Assembly: GCA_020002185.1 (NCBI GenBank)
Contig: JAHLWY010000282.1
Coordinates: forward strand, 85,857 to 149,856
Source: Paraescarpia echinospica
Taxonomy: Eukaryota; Annelida; Polychaeta; Sabellida; Siboglinidae
Length of the DNA stretch: 64,000 bases
Reading direction: 5' to 3'
Positions 10,421 to 21,652 of this stretch are shown here, piece by piece (positions within the stretch are counted from its first letter, which is position 1; every line of letters begins with the position of its first letter). A program made the translations under genes and the position numbers. Under the pieces are notes generated by a model. The model was not told the origin of the DNA. It saw only the letters and a list, made by a program, of their open reading frames with translations, and did not search any database.

Positions 10421-11880
10421 GATTCCATGCTCAAAACGATTGACCCAACCCAGGTACGCTCAGAATACATGGCACGTATATACACTCAGTATGTAACATC
10501 ATCCATGTGATTTTCTCTAACTGTCCATGATCTCACCACTAAGGAAATCACGTGACTCACTCACCAGTCGTTATCTCAAACTTTGGCTTGGAATGCCCAA
10601 ACATAGTGCCACATCAGCCATCATCTATAGCCCAGCTGGTCTAAACATTCCATCAGTGTCACATCTCTGTTCTCAATGCCACGCTATTGCAAGAACAATT
10701 GAAAAAAACTGATGTAAGAACAGTCCATGCCCTTAAAACCAAACATGCTAGAGAAGCAAACTTCTCCAGGAAAGACCTTAGTAACACGAAGGCTCACAAG
10801 TATTACCAGGAAGCTATATCCTCAAGATCTCAGTCATGAAAAAAAAGTGTAAAGTAAAAACCATTATCAACACGGATCAATCCAATAATGTGACTAGATC
10901 ATCTAAAAACCAATAGTTCTAGGTGATCTGCTTAGTTTTGCCCACCTGGAAGAGTCAGACCTCACATGGCGTAGGCATATATATATATATATTTATATAT
11001 ATATATATATAGTCTTCCTCGTCGTGTTCTAAGCTTTACAATCAATGCATCCATAGACACCCTCCCTACATTCCGAAACTTGAAACTCTGGAAAAAACGT
11101 CAGGAAAATGCAACCTACGTGGCAACTCCCAAACTCTCCTTCATTTATTAGCTGGTTGTAAAACGATGCTAGAACAGGGCCGCTACACTTGGAGACATAA
11201 CTGTATCCTAAACCATCTCGGACATTTCATCAGCGGTCTCATGCCCGATGCCCAAATTATTAGCGATCTTCCAGGGAAATCACTTAGTAGACTTACTATA
11301 CCTCCTGAGGTGTTAGTCACCTCAGATCGCCCAGACTTTGTCATCTTACTTACTTACTTACTTACTGCTCCTGTAACCCGCCTGGGTCATAAGGGTGCTG
11401 CATTGCTGAATGTTTCACCAGTCGACGCCAATCTTCGCGGTATTGTGTTAACGTCTGAGTTTCAGCGAAGGTCTTCCCATTCCATTCTGCAATATTTTCT
11501 GACCATCTCTTCCCCTATCTTCCCTGTATTCTTTTCCCCGGCACTGTTCCTTGTAGCATTGTTTGTGTGTGCCCGCTTGATCTTTGTCATCTACCATCCA
11601 CATACTAAGCAAATTCACATCATTGAACTGACTGTACCATTTCAAACTAACATCACGAAATACCATATATTCAAAACTAAGAGGGTATGTATCTAAATCC
11701 AATAAATCTAGACTGACAACCTCCTTAAAATCTCTTGGAATAAAACCACAAACAAAACAACTAACTCTGTCCTTGTCTAAACTAGCCCTGCTAACGCCAT
11801 TCACCCTTTTTAAATACAAAGACGAACCACAATGGTTTGACCCAAGACTAATTGAAATATGATGACCATCACCCGAATAT
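10330..11880 (+). pseudogene. LINE ORF2 C-terminal region, plus strand, broken
   Basis: Plus-strand pieces match the post-RT region of LINEs with the signature RYLKLWLGMPK (around 10,580), then GRYTWRHNCILNHL (around 11,180), IPPEVLVTSDRPDFV (11,300-11,345) and HIIELTVPFQTN (11,615-11,655). Stops and frame changes are frequent. About 250 bp of unrelated LINE 3' sequence interrupts it after the DRPDFV codons. Confidence 0.7.
11345..11590 (-). mobile_element. Nested LINE 3' end inserted in the preceding LINE
   Basis: The plus-strand LINE frame is interrupted between its RPDFV and HIIELTVPF blocks. The interruption begins with a TTAC tetranucleotide run (11,346-11,366). Read on the minus strand, it encodes QCYKEQCRGKEYREDRGRDG and ILQNGMGRPSLKLRR, the tail of another LINE type. 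The run is its simple-repeat 3' tail. Confidence 0.65.
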
Positions 11881-12930
11881 GATCGAAGCTGGTAAAGTTT
11901 TTTTTTACAGAAGTAAGCAATGAATGTAGTAATATGTTTAAACTACACTGTGGCTAGATGTGATATGTTTTAATCTCGAATGTGTGAAAATATGTGAAAT
12001 GTGATATTATATTATCAGTATTTCAATGTAATTTTATCAATTCCTGACAGGAACTGTGAGGTCAGGAATGTTGGCACACAGGTTAGGTTGGTTCCGCAGG
12101 TCTGGCAGCTAATGTAAAATGGACCAGACAGTCAACTTGACAAACCTCCTCACTTAGACAATTTCTTGGCTCCACCATTGCATTTACTTAGCTTTTTTAT
12201 ACAATATGGAACACTTTCAGGATTCACAATAATACTGTTATAATAATGACAATATTTAATATGTAAACGTACTGCACCCCATCACTCATATAGTGTTAAG
12301 AGAAGAGACTTCTTCTTACTTATAATAATATATGTAATATCTCGAAGTGGTCTGTCTACTGGGTGAATTTGTCTTTCCCATTTACGATACAGTGAACTGA
12401 ATTGGCATGTGGACGACTTGTTACGACTCAGCCAAGGATGTGTTTCTGCCATTTAAAACGAGGTCGTTTGTTCTGATTACCTTAAAACAAACGTGTCTGT
12501 TATGTCCACCTTAAAACAGGGTTGTTTGTTCTGACTATCTTAAAACAAGGTTGTCTATCCTGACCGCTTAAAACAAGGTTGTGTGTTCTTACCACCTTAA
12601 AACAAGGTTGTCTGTTCTGACCTGGATTGTGGGAGTACAACAAATGAACTGAATATCAAAGGACTTTGCAGTTGAACCACCCACCGACCGCTATATTTAC
12701 TTTATCTTTTATTGCGTGTTTATAATATGAATGAATTATTTACAATTTGAAAATGTCGCGCTTTCATTAATATTCAAATTACGAACAATGGTTTATTAAA
12801 TGCAATTTGTCAGCCAGTATACATTCAACGTACACATGCTGGTATTAAGAATATTATATTAAAAAATGAGAAACAGATGGCCTCGGTTTAACCTATCATG
12901 ATGAATTTGCAATGTTCTGTGTGATTACAG
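11880..12930. other. Intron 7 of unit A, conserved with 49,793-50,830
   Basis: It aligns closely with the sequence between exons 7 and 8 of unit B, including a shared minisatellite. No gene is seen. Confidence 0.75.
12454..12622 (+). repeat. 28 bp minisatellite (CTTAAAACAAGGTTGTCTGT), copy A
   Basis: Six degenerate units of about 28 bp. The unit B intron has the same array, also six units, at 50,341-50,511, so the array predates the duplication and has kept its copy number. Confidence 0.9.
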
Positions 12931-13014
12931 ATTGTATTGCGGTGGAATTTGCAAAGGAACATCATCGCAATTCCAAAGAGCGTGACGTCATCATGGATCA
13001 GAGAAAACATTCAG
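12931..13014 (+). pseudogene. AKR unit A exon 8
   Basis: This is 84 bp between ATTACAG and GTAAAT. It reads IVLRWNLQRNIIAIPKSVTS and ends RENIQ. It is the cofactor-binding segment of AKR1 enzymes (IPKS motif, where Lys and Ser contact NADPH phosphate). The family's usual Pro-x-Arg after SVT is Ser-Ser-Trp here, a degenerate change compared with unit B. Confidence 0.88.
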
Positions 13015-14267
13015 GTAAATAAACATTATGTGTCATCCAGCTAAAAAGTGTAAATTATAATTATTTATTAAACATCAAGTTCTCACTGGATGATTGTAAA
13101 CTAGGAAATGTGATTGTAGTCTGTAAATATTCCTTTTATTTTTACAAATTTCTTCGTAGTTTCATGGACATTTGATTAGTTATTTCACCAATTCAGCTTT
13201 ATATTCACCTTCAGTGAGTAGTCTGTTCATGAAAGCTCAATGTAGGTGTTATATGACAAACTAATGTATATTCAATATTACAATATTTGTAACATACACC
13301 ACATTTAAGATGTGGAGTGACACTTGTGTAAGAGGTCGTTCACAATTGCTGACATTTATTCATTCGTACAGAGCATAATAACTATCAGACCCCCTCATCC
13401 CTCGAATTAGTACGGTGACACGGTTCATGCAAAGGACAAATTAACAACTGTCATTATAATGTTTACAAACATTTATTTATAATCACTAAGGTGATGCAAT
13501 TCACTTGCGACCATCATATTTATAATTAGTTTGAGGGCCTTGACCCCTGTTGTATACTCAATACGAGTTGGTAAATATTGGCAGTTGTGAACAACGTCCA
13601 AATGCTATCAGACTGAATATGTTTAACCCTTTAGAGTCTTTAGACCTTACATCATTCAGAGTCTTTAGACCTTACATAATTTTATGAAATTTGCTCCGAA
13701 TCCTTGCAGTGCCCGTACTTTTTGTACTTCGTTTCGTAACATTGCAAGTTGTGCTTGTCGTAAACATGAATGCATTCTGCACAAGACAGTGCTAAATATA
13801 CCAATAAACTTTTAATAAACTTGCAAAACGTGATACACATTATTGAAGTTAAAAATATTTAAGTTTGCGGCTGCTCAAGGAAACGGGCGTCTGGCCGCTT
13901 TCGGCCATTCAAAGTCTAAAAGATTAAAAACAAAATTGAAAAATGTCTAGGCAGGGTGATTTATATATAGAAGAATAATAATTTGACCATTAATAAGCCA
14001 AAGTCCCTGTCTAAACCCTGTTTTAACCCACGTTATGCATGGACGTTATGCACGTTATGCATCTTATGCTAAGATTTAATCCTGCTTAAAATGATGTTTC
14101 GTGTAGAAACTGTACATATTTAATTTGGGCTAAATAACCTGGGTTAACTTTAACCTGGGTTAAAACGTTATTCATTGTAGACGCAGTTACATGTTTCCTT
14201 GTTGTATGGGGTTTTTGCTTTGGATGGCAATCTTGTTAAAACGTACTTGGGACAGCAATATTTTATA
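13015..14267. other. Intron 8 of unit A, 5' part; no gene seen
   Basis: It is homologous to 50,915-51,300 and 52,518-52,780 of unit B. A 1.2 kb block of B (51,300-52,517) is missing at 13,412. A 27 bp sequence containing AGTCTTTAGACCTTACAT is duplicated at about 13,632-13,680. The 13,990-14,170 stretch has several self-complementary GGTTAA/TTAACC motifs but nothing that can be named. Confidence 0.6.
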
Positions 14268-14356
14268 CCATTACGGATTTTCCGTAAACATTACGGAAAT
14301 TGACCTCAGATTACGACGGAAACTGCCGTCGTACTGCAGAAATATAAATATATAAA

Positions 14357-14650
14357 CTAGTCAGAAAGTATCTGCAACAAAATTGATGCCCGTGAGAATT
14401 TGGTAATGAAAGCAAGCCAACCCCAGTAAATGACAAAAAGCTTGTCGGCATTCTGGGAATCTGTTCAGTTCTTTTTTATGAGTGATTTAAGAAAAAAAAC
14501 CGCGGGAAACTGCACCTGCAAAGGAATTTTTTATGTTTTATGTACACTATTTTTATTCAGTTCGATAGAGTAGTGGAAGGGGAGCAAAAATATATTGAAC
14601 ATTTTTTTGCTAAGACCCCCTGTTACCATTGTAAAATACAAAATGTCTGC
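14357..14650 (+). repeat. Left terminal inverted repeat of the 4.2 kb transposon
   Basis: It pairs with the reverse complement of 18,270-18,587. The strongest blocks are the terminal GTCAG, GATGAAAGCAA-like, TCTGTTCAGT, TTTTATGAGTGATT, CGGGAAAC, GGGAGCAAAA and TAAGACCCCC. Confidence 0.8.
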
Positions 14651-15371
14651 CAGTTAACAAAATATAAAATTATTTGTGCACAGTCTTCTGTCATCACTAT
14701 AATATTATTCTGAAATATTGTTTTCACTATAATATCTAGACTACATAACGTTTTATAACCATAGTATTATATGTTTAAAATTAGTAATTTAAAAATAATG
14801 ATTTTAAGAAAACAAATTGTTGTAATGTTGTATGATTTGATAAGACACCACTGTGACTATGTCATGTTTACCAAATTAAGTTATATGTTTAGTAGCAATG
14901 TAGCTGTTTTTCTCTAGTGACGCATTTTTTGTTCGCAAATACTTTCCCGGGAATGGATATGTCAACTGTAGCAGATCATTTTGATTGGTCAAAATTTGGA
15001 GGGTAAATATTTTAGTGTGTGACACGGGAAACGAACGCCGCTACGAAGGAGGCGCAAAGTTTGATCAGTCACGCCGACGAACGTAGCAGAATGCCGTATA
15101 CAAAATCCTCATATCTTTCGCGTACTTTGTATTAACACGTGGACTTGCTACTGTATATAATATACATGCCTGTAGGCCTTGATTATATGCCTGTATCTTG
15201 GAGAGTGTGGGTGAACTGAAAATGGCAGCTACAAAGGTGGCGAGTTACGACATAGACTAGGATGTGCTTGTTAAAAACCCTCTTACCCACTAAAAAGTCC
15301 TGACATTCATCGGAGAATGAGCAAGCTGTGGAGATGGAGATTATCATGAAGCAAGCAGGCGTCTTGGTGAC

Positions 15372-18063
15372 TTGACCAGTCAAGATATTGCTGATTGCAT
15401 CCGAAAACGCAACATGGCATACAAATGCTACCAGGACACCGTCCATGCAGGAATGCGTAAGAGGTCTAACGACACATTCGAGAAGAGACTGGCTGCTAGA
15501 AGTACAAGAAGAGAGTCTTCCGAGAGTCGCTTATCGGAGTGTAGTACATTCACTCGGTCTCAGTCTTCTCCGTATATGAAAAAGAGTTGTGCTGCTTCTG
15601 CGAATGTGGGTTGTCCGTTATAAATCCTCTACACATGGTTGCTTCATAAAATGCTAATCGTGCACCAAAAAGAAGCAGTTGCAAACAGCGGGAATGAGAA
15701 ATATAATGTTAAGCTATGCACGGCCATCAATACAGAAGACGCGCATGCAATTGACATCAAATATCACAAGCGTTGCTGGGCTGCCCATATGGTCGAGGGT
15801 GAGTTCCTTGAAGGACATATCGTCATCATGGATGTGCTCCAGGATGCATACATGAGCATCATCCCATCAGCGTACAACGTGAAGACCACCCTGTGTTGTC
15901 CCAAAACGCTGAAGAAGCTCATACAATGTTCAACTATGCACGGATGCTTCCTGTCTACCTATCAGACATGGAGCTACAGAAGCAGGCTGGTGCCTACGTC
16001 TATGGTGAATTCCTCCAGGGCAACTGGATAAATTGAATAAGTACCCACGTGTGCCGTTCTGTGCGGTTGGAGCTGATCATGCGCTAGAGTATATTAACCC
16101 CTCTATGAAAGTAGCAGGTGGCCTGACAGGCATCACATTGAATACAAGTGATCGTACAAAGTACTTCCTTATCTCACTAGAGCTAGCAAGGCTTGCTGGA
16201 GAAGCTATGGTGATGGCTGGGCAGTCTTTACGTGTCCATTTTCGGCATCATACACTCTGCTTCGGCTGTAAGAAGACATGAGAAGAGTGTTGCCGATCTC
16301 GGTCGCACGCTGAAGAGCTTTATCAACCCATTCACTCAGGACGGTGAAGAACTGTTCAACTTGGTTACACATGCAGTTATGCCCAAGAGAGTCACCAAAG
16401 ACCCTTGTAGACAAAGTGCACTAGGCCAACAGATATTTGATGACTTTGTCCGCAGCCGCATCAACACAAATGCGACCAATATGTGGGCTCCAATGAAGAA
16501 GTGTCAACTGTAAACCTGGAAAAGCGCAGGGAAGCGTGTGAGACGCAGCCTCGGACATGCTGGTGGTGTCACTATGTAGGCCACACATCAACTTAGAGGA
16601 GGCAGTAGGACAACATGAACTCTCAGTTGTGCCACGGTCACTGTTTGTTGCTGATGGACAAATGCTGCATTGCCAAACGAAGAGCAACTTAATGGCCATC
16701 CTTGAGAATCTGACAAAGAACAAAGCAGTGTTTGATGGAGCACACGCGCCTAACGGTGACCATCCAAACGAAACCAGCTTCAGCAAGCAGAGAGATCACA
16801 CGCAGAATCCCTGTCGGGTCGCACGTGTTGACTAAATAGCAGAAGTTCAGGCAATGGAAAATCCCGACTGGATCATGAATTGCTTACAACTAGCTTATCA
16901 CATCACATCACGCATTCTGGACAAATACGGCAACATGGATGAAATCCGTATCATATTTGACAGGTATGACATTCACCGTTCTTTGAAACTGGCAACCAGA
17001 AGCAGAAGACAACGGAACAAGATCCCAGTAGCCTATCATATCACTGACACAATGAACATAGCCAAGGTTCCCATGATGAGGTTGCTATCACACGCCAACA
17101 CGAAGAGGGAGTATACCATATATTTTGCTGAGAATATGTTGGAGAAGGCACATGCAGCAGACTAACCTGTTGTCGACATGTGCGGAACCCAATGCCCCGC
17201 AACGCACATTGACAAGAGCTACCTGCACAGTGACCACGAGGAGGCTGACACAAAGCTGATTCTACTCCATGCTGATGCTACAACATGTGGGACAACGAGT
17301 ATTACTATCTGCTCCCCTGACACCGACACCTTCATTTTGGCCGTGCGTCGTTACCCAGAACTGCAAGCACACAACAATTGTGACAGGGACTGGAAGAAAT
17401 CATCGCGTCATTGAACTCGGTCCCATCTATGCGGTTTTGTGACCAGACAGAGCAGCCGCATTGCCAGCACTGCACGCTCTGTGTGGTTGTGACAATACCG
17501 GCAGTTTTCTTGCAAAGGGGAAGCGGACGTTTTGGAAAGCATTTCAAAATGCCAGTAAGACCGTTGTTACTGCCATGACCAACATTGGCACAACCAAGAC
17601 ACTCGATGATGACACATTTACTGCCCTTGAACAATTCATATGCAAGATCTATCTCCCACACTCCCAGATATCTAAGATGGTGGATGTTTAAAAAAAACTC
17701 CAAGCAGAATCGGAGCGGCTTCCACCTACTCTTGGTGTTCTGCGGCAAACGATCCTGCGAGCCCAACACCAAACCATAGTTTGGAATAACGACACAACGC
17801 CATGCCCCGACATCCCGTCTCCAGCCAATTTTGGTTGGAAGCTAAATGAAGATGAGTGGTCCCCCGTTATGACAACGGAACTACCAGCGCCATTATATGT
17901 GCTGCACCTAATCAAATGCGGGTGTCAAACGCAATGTCTAACGGACAGGTGCACTTGCCGAAAGGCAAACCTCAACGGCACAGACATTTGCAGATGTTCA
18001 GATAATTGTGAATGTTGCAACAATGTTGAGAAGATTGCCACAGCGTGCAATGTGAACGATTAG
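15372..18063 (+). pseudogene. Transposon-borne PIN/FEN-like nuclease with CXC tail (decayed)
   Basis: The reading frame is broken by at least three frame changes and in-frame stops (e.g. 17,163 and 17,689), but the conserved blocks stay in order. A Cys-rich LCCFCECGLSVINPLHMVA block lies near 15,590-15,650. YHKRCWAAHM follows at about 15,770, then FCAVGADHALEYINPSMKV (16,057), IIFDRYDIHRS (about 16,950), SDHEEADTKLILLH (17,230), SPDTDTFILAV (17,315) and LCGCDNTGSFLAKGK (17,480). A Cys-rich tail KCGCQTQC...RCTCRK...CRCSDNCECC lies at 17,918-18,030. The EEADTK, SPDTD and GCD acids resemble PIN/FEN-type nuclease centres. The tail resembles the CXC (tesmin/TSO1) DNA-binding fold. Such proteins are common and uncharacterised in invertebrate genomes; the nuclease reading is inference. 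Confidence 0.7.
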
Positions 18064-18269
18064 GAAGACGATGAGGACAATGATGAGGAAGATAATGAGG
18101 AAAATGAGCACAACAGCGATAAGATGTAAACAGTGCACATTAAAATAATGTAAATATATTTCAAATTTAATGTATAGTTGCATACTATTAGGTAAGCCAA
18201 ATGTGGCAATTACATGAATATGAATTGTCGTTTTTAGAAATAGCTGGAGACCTCACGCAATTAAGCTGT

Positions 18270-18587
18270 ATTTCCTCATTATGGCAGCCATTTTTGTTAC
18301 CATGACAATGGGGGTCTAAATTAAAAAAGTGCGATACATGTTTTGCTTCCCTTTACTAACTCTTTCTCATTAAATCGAAAATTGTTCAGATTTATCACCC
18401 CAAAAATATCCTATCTTGGCATAGCGTTTCCCGCGCTTATAGTTTTAATCACTCATAAAACAAATGACTGAACAGATTACCAGACTGCCGACTCGTGTTT
18501 TGTTGTTCACTGGGGTCCCCTTTAGCCACCTGATTTATGGTTTGCTTTCATCACTGAATTCCCACGGGATCACACAGGCGCCCTGAC
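18270..18587 (-). repeat. Right terminal inverted repeat of the 4.2 kb transposon
   Basis: It mirrors the left repeat. Divergence between the two arms is visible by eye (many substitutions and small indels), so this copy is not very recent. Confidence 0.8.
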
Positions 18588-18591
18588 TAAA

Positions 18592-18785
18592 ATGATACAC
18601 ATTAAAGAACTGCTCAATCTTGCTAGAGTCAGTCACTGGGTCTGCTTCGGATAAAAGGCTTGATTGGCAACCACGTGTACCGTGGTGTGGTGTGGTGTGG
18701 TGTGGTGTGGTGTGGTGTGGTGTGGTGTGGTGTGGGACGAGTAGGGTGGGGTGGAGTGGCGGGAGGGTCATTACGGAAATTGTTT
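18592..18785 (+). repeat. Right part of the host repeat of the 4.2 kb transposon, with (GGTGT)n
   Basis: This matches 1,860-2,055 in order: the ATGATACACATTAAAGAACTG start, the GCTTGATTGGCAACCA block, a GT/GG-rich minisatellite at 18,679-18,760 and the closing CATTACGGAAATTGTTTTT. The matching left part is 14,268-14,356. The short element was split by the transposon. Confidence 0.8.
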
Positions 18786-18855
18786 TTGTCAAATAGGCAA
18801 TCCTGGTGAACATGGCCCAATACAGGTATGTAATGTAGTGTCTTATGCCTTCCAG

Positions 18856-18944
18856 GTATTTGACTTTGAACTGACATCAGACGACATGGAAGCAGTGAAT
18901 GGGATGAACAAGGACTATCGTTTCATGGGACCCTATGAAGATGG
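18856..18944 (+). pseudogene. AKR unit A exon 9
   Basis: An 89 bp exon from TTCCAG to GTAAGG reads VFDFELTSDDMEAVNGMNKD and on to YRFMGPYEDG. It is in phase with exon 10. Compared with unit B it lacks three codons (Arg-Thr-His) near its end, keeping the frame. This is the C-terminal helix and start of loop C of the barrel. Confidence 0.9.
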
Positions 18945-19466
18945 GTAAGGATCTACTGCAGCACTACTCACATAAAAGTTGCTACAATTACGATACCATA
19001 ATTATCATCATGTCCTTTTTTGTGATTTTGACTGAAATGCATAATTCAAAATCTCATCTTTCAATATTTGATTTATTTTCCTCAACACATAATACAAAAC
19101 TAATAAAGTACTGAGTATGTGAGTGCAATGGGCATTGTTGTTCCTACATAGCTCAATGTTTAAACCTACTTTTCTTAAACTGTTTTTTTAAAGTTTGCTT
19201 CTTTGTTAGTAATAAATTTAAAAAAAACTACTGAATATATATTTTGACAAGTGATGTATTATTTTAAAACTTGTAATCTGTGGAGTCCAGAAAGGTACAA
19301 AACTTTATTTGACAACTATACAACTTACTACTCACTTCGTTGAGGCATGTCACATATTAGAATATGTTTTGAAGATCAACATGTATCCTGTGATGAGAAT
19401 CATTCTAAACAGATTCCTAAGGTGGGATATCGTGTTACTAAAATTACGATAGTGTTGTGTTTTCAG

Positions 19467-19527
19467 TCGTGTCTTCCGAGACGAAAAATCTCGATACTTC
19501 CCATCTCCACCAGATGTGCAGTTCTAA
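19467..19527 (+). pseudogene. AKR unit A exon 10 with stop codon
   Basis: A 61 bp terminal exon after TTTTCAG reads RVFRDEKSRYFPSPPDVQF and then TAA. It joins exon 9 in phase 2. An AATAAA at 19,684-19,689 is a plausible polyadenylation signal. In AKR1 enzymes this C-terminal loop shapes the substrate pocket. Confidence 0.9.
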
Positions 19528-19683
19528 GAAGAATGTTCTGAAGAAGTCATCTGCTCTTGTGAAGACAAGAGCAACTAGGGCCTAGCATTACCTTTCTGGA
19601 GTACAACTCTAGTTGGACGATGCTCAACTATACATATCATACGTTCTTGTTGTCAGGCCGCTGGATTTTGCATAGATATCACA

Positions 19684-19689
19684 AATAAA
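19684..19689 (+). terminator. Candidate polyadenylation signal AATAAA of unit A
   Basis: It lies 157 bp downstream of the stop codon of exon 10. No equivalent AATAAA is obvious in the same place after unit B, where homology ends at about 54,600. Confidence 0.4.
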
Positions 19690-19749
19690 AACAACAATGG
19701 CATCAATACAAAGCCAGTAAATAAACAAAGATTTAGAACGGGAGCACAG

Positions 19750-20310
19750 CACTTTTATTTATGTAAAAAAGGGCCAAAGTGTTTTACACCCATGTGTTGG
19801 ACAAACCATCCCCCCATATCACAAAAATGAGTTGCTGCCGGGTCTTGAGTGGTGGAATGCCCCCTACATCACCCCCTGAAGTGTGCCAAAAAGTACCTTT
19901 ATTGGTGTGAACAGCGCCAAGGCTAAAACCAGTTTCAAAAGTTTCCTTGGTGTTCCCCTAGTTCGGAATGACCAATGACAGCAATTTTAGGGGGTGGAAT
20001 CTCCCTGACAGCAGCCCCCGAATTGTGCCAAAAAGTACCTTTATTTATGTGACCGGCGTCAAGGCTAAAACAGTTTCAGAAGTTTCCCTGGCGTTCCCCG
20101 AATACGGAATGACTACTGACAGCAACCTTACGGGGTGGAACCCTCCTGACAGCAGCCCCCGAAGTGTGCCAAAAAAGTACCTTTATTTATGTGAACGGCG
20201 CCATGGCTAAACCAGTTTCATAAGTTTCCCTGGTGTCCTCCGAATACGGAATGACCAATGCCAGTACATTTAAACGGTGGAATCCCCCAAACAACAACCC
20301 CCAAAGATTG
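19750..20310 (+). repeat. ~140 bp satellite, four tandem units
   Basis: Units start near 19,750, 19,880, 20,027 and 20,163. Each has GTGCCAAAAAGTACCTTTAT, GCTAAAACAGTTTCA, AGTTTCCCTGGTGTTCCCC and GGAATGACCAATGACAGCA blocks followed by GGGTGGAATC. The outer units are more degenerate than the inner two. The short frames through it are not conserved. Confidence 0.85.
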
Positions 20311-20459
20311 ACGAAACTGTATTCGCGCAAACACCTAGCGGATTTCGTAGTCTAGTAGATGACGCCGTTGTAGAACAGCTGTGTTAACAATACAATTGCG
20401 ACATAACACATTAAATTAGTGATGCTCAGGACTATACGACAAGTTAGCTTTTCATAATT

Positions 20460-20705
20460 ATATCTTCAACACGTCCACCATTAGTATAGACGCGACAGGA
20501 CAACTGTTTACATATCTTCAGCATTCTCAAACGACGTAACAGGATGACTGTTCACTGCATATCAGTACATACAAACGGTACAGGATAGCTGTTAATATTA
20601 TATATTTACCACATGCATTATCAGTACAGACATGACAGAGTAACGGTTTATATATCTTCACCACACTATAGTCAATACAGACGCGACAGGATAACTTAAC
20701 GTATC
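20460..20705 (+). repeat. ~70 bp degenerate tandem repeat
   Basis: Four units with the common theme ATCAGTACAGACGCGACAGGATAACTGTTTA and ATATCTTCACC. A further degenerate copy of the theme is at about 21,618-21,665. Confidence 0.65.
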
Positions 20706-20712
20706 TTCTTGC

Positions 20713-21080
20713 AGTAGGAGAGGAGGCAGTTCCCTCTGGTGGGACAGTTACCTGTAGTGGGACAAGGGACAGGGGACAGTTACTTGTAGTAAGAGACGGG
20801 GGAGTTATCTCTGGCGGGAAAGTTACCTGCGGTGAGACACGGGGCAGTTTCCTGTGGTGGGACTGGAGACAATTACCTGTAGTGGGAGGTGGGACAGTTA
20901 CAGGGAGAGCTACCCGTGGTGGAACAGGGGACAGTACGTTACCTAGCTGTAGTGGGACAGTTACCTTTGGTAGGTCAGTTTCCCGTTGGGGTACAGGGGA
21001 CAGTTACCTGTAATGATATATTTATCTTCGTTGGGACAGTTACCAGTGGTGGGACATGGGACAATTACCTTTTGTTGGGC
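20713..21080 (+). repeat. Minisatellite of GGGACAGTTACCTGTAGTG units
   Basis: About fifteen irregular repeats of a 15-25 bp unit built on GGACAGTTACC and GTGGTGGGAC. Long frames of Gly/Val/Gln in it are repeat artefacts. Confidence 0.85.
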
Positions 21081-21652
21081 AGTTTCGCAAAAATTGTGTT
21101 AATGACCACATCGTGCAATGTAAGTATGTATACTATAGTTGCCCAAGTTCGTACATTTGCGAAATTCCGTGGCAATCAGGTTTTGTGTTGGTTTTCTCAA
21201 ATCTAATCGTTTATAAACACAAATATATAATACCAGCCAGGTTTATTGCCTATTGTAGCTGCATGTTCAACATATATGTTCACCGGAGCGAAGATAAAAC
21301 ATGAAGCAATACATAAAATTGTACGAACGTAGGACACGCAACAATACTAAACAATGATCAATATAAGACACATATCTGAAATATTTTGTACCGGGATCTC
21401 TTAAAAAAAAAAATAAACCACACCTTTTGAAGATCAATATCCTTTGGGGAATAATGGAATTATATATAGTTTTCTTTCCTAGAATCGGAGAAGCAACAGG
21501 GAAAACAACACTAAAACATGTTGCTCACATACAGTTGTTAGAGATGCGGAAGGAGATGCTAGGTTAGCCTCGTTTTAGATTAAAATGACGCATGAAAACA
21601 TTTTGAAAAAGGTCTATTATCAGTACAAACGCAACATATACAGGACTAGTGC

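Larger units (their letters stand above)
14357..18588 (+). mobile_element. 4.2 kb DNA transposon with ~300 bp TIRs, PIN-like/CXC protein
   Basis: The ends are imperfect inverted repeats: 14,357-14,650 and 18,270-18,587 pair over about 300 bp, starting (C)TAGTCAG and ending CTGAC. Matching inner motifs include TTTATGAGTGATT, GCGGGAAAC and AGACCCCC. TAAA stands on both sides (14,353-14,356; 18,588-18,591). The related repeat at about 1,780-1,862 has the same flanks joined across a single TAAA, so it is an empty site. The interior carries one plus-strand decayed gene. The element lies in intron 8 of AKR unit A. I do not recognise it as a named superfamily: there is no DDE transposase, no RT and no integrase. 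Confidence 0.8.
7264..19527 (+). pseudogene. Aldo-keto reductase (AKR1-type) unit A, decayed gene
   Basis: AKR1 enzymes are cytosolic NADPH-dependent (beta/alpha)8-barrel reductases of aldehydes and ketones. Recognisable exons are exon 2 (7,264-7,431), an 11 bp stub of exon 3 (8,105-8,115), exon 4 (8,493-8,588), exon 8 (12,931-13,014), exon 9 (18,856-18,944) and exon 10 (19,467-19,527). Exon 3, which carries the catalytic histidine, was removed by a deletion of about 600 bp relative to unit B. Exons 5-7 are absent and their place holds LINE fragments (9,190-11,880). Intron 8 holds a 4.2 kb DNA transposon. Individual surviving exons are still open, which suggests fairly recent loss. No functional barrel can be made from these pieces. 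Confidence 0.9.
1471..19612 (+). repeat. Segmental duplication, copy A (partner of 34,697-54,600)
   Basis: Blocks of this span align in order with 34,697-54,600: 1,471-1,763, 2,476-3,640 and 4,090-4,760 (intron 1); 6,830-8,115 and 8,120-9,200 (exons 2-4 and introns); 11,880-13,412 (introns 7-8 and exon 8); and 18,790-19,612 (exons 9-10). The breaks between blocks are insertions or deletions private to one copy. The reductase exons lie within the aligned blocks, so the whole gene was duplicated. Confidence 0.85.

Noticed and set aside
13990..14170. Clustered GGTTAA/TTAACC motifs resembling an array of protein-binding sites
   Set aside because: Too few and too degenerate, and no conserved copy in unit B to support function.
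20713..21080. Possible CRISPR-like array
   Set aside because: Units are short, irregular and contiguous with no unique spacers, in a eukaryotic context; it is a minisatellite.
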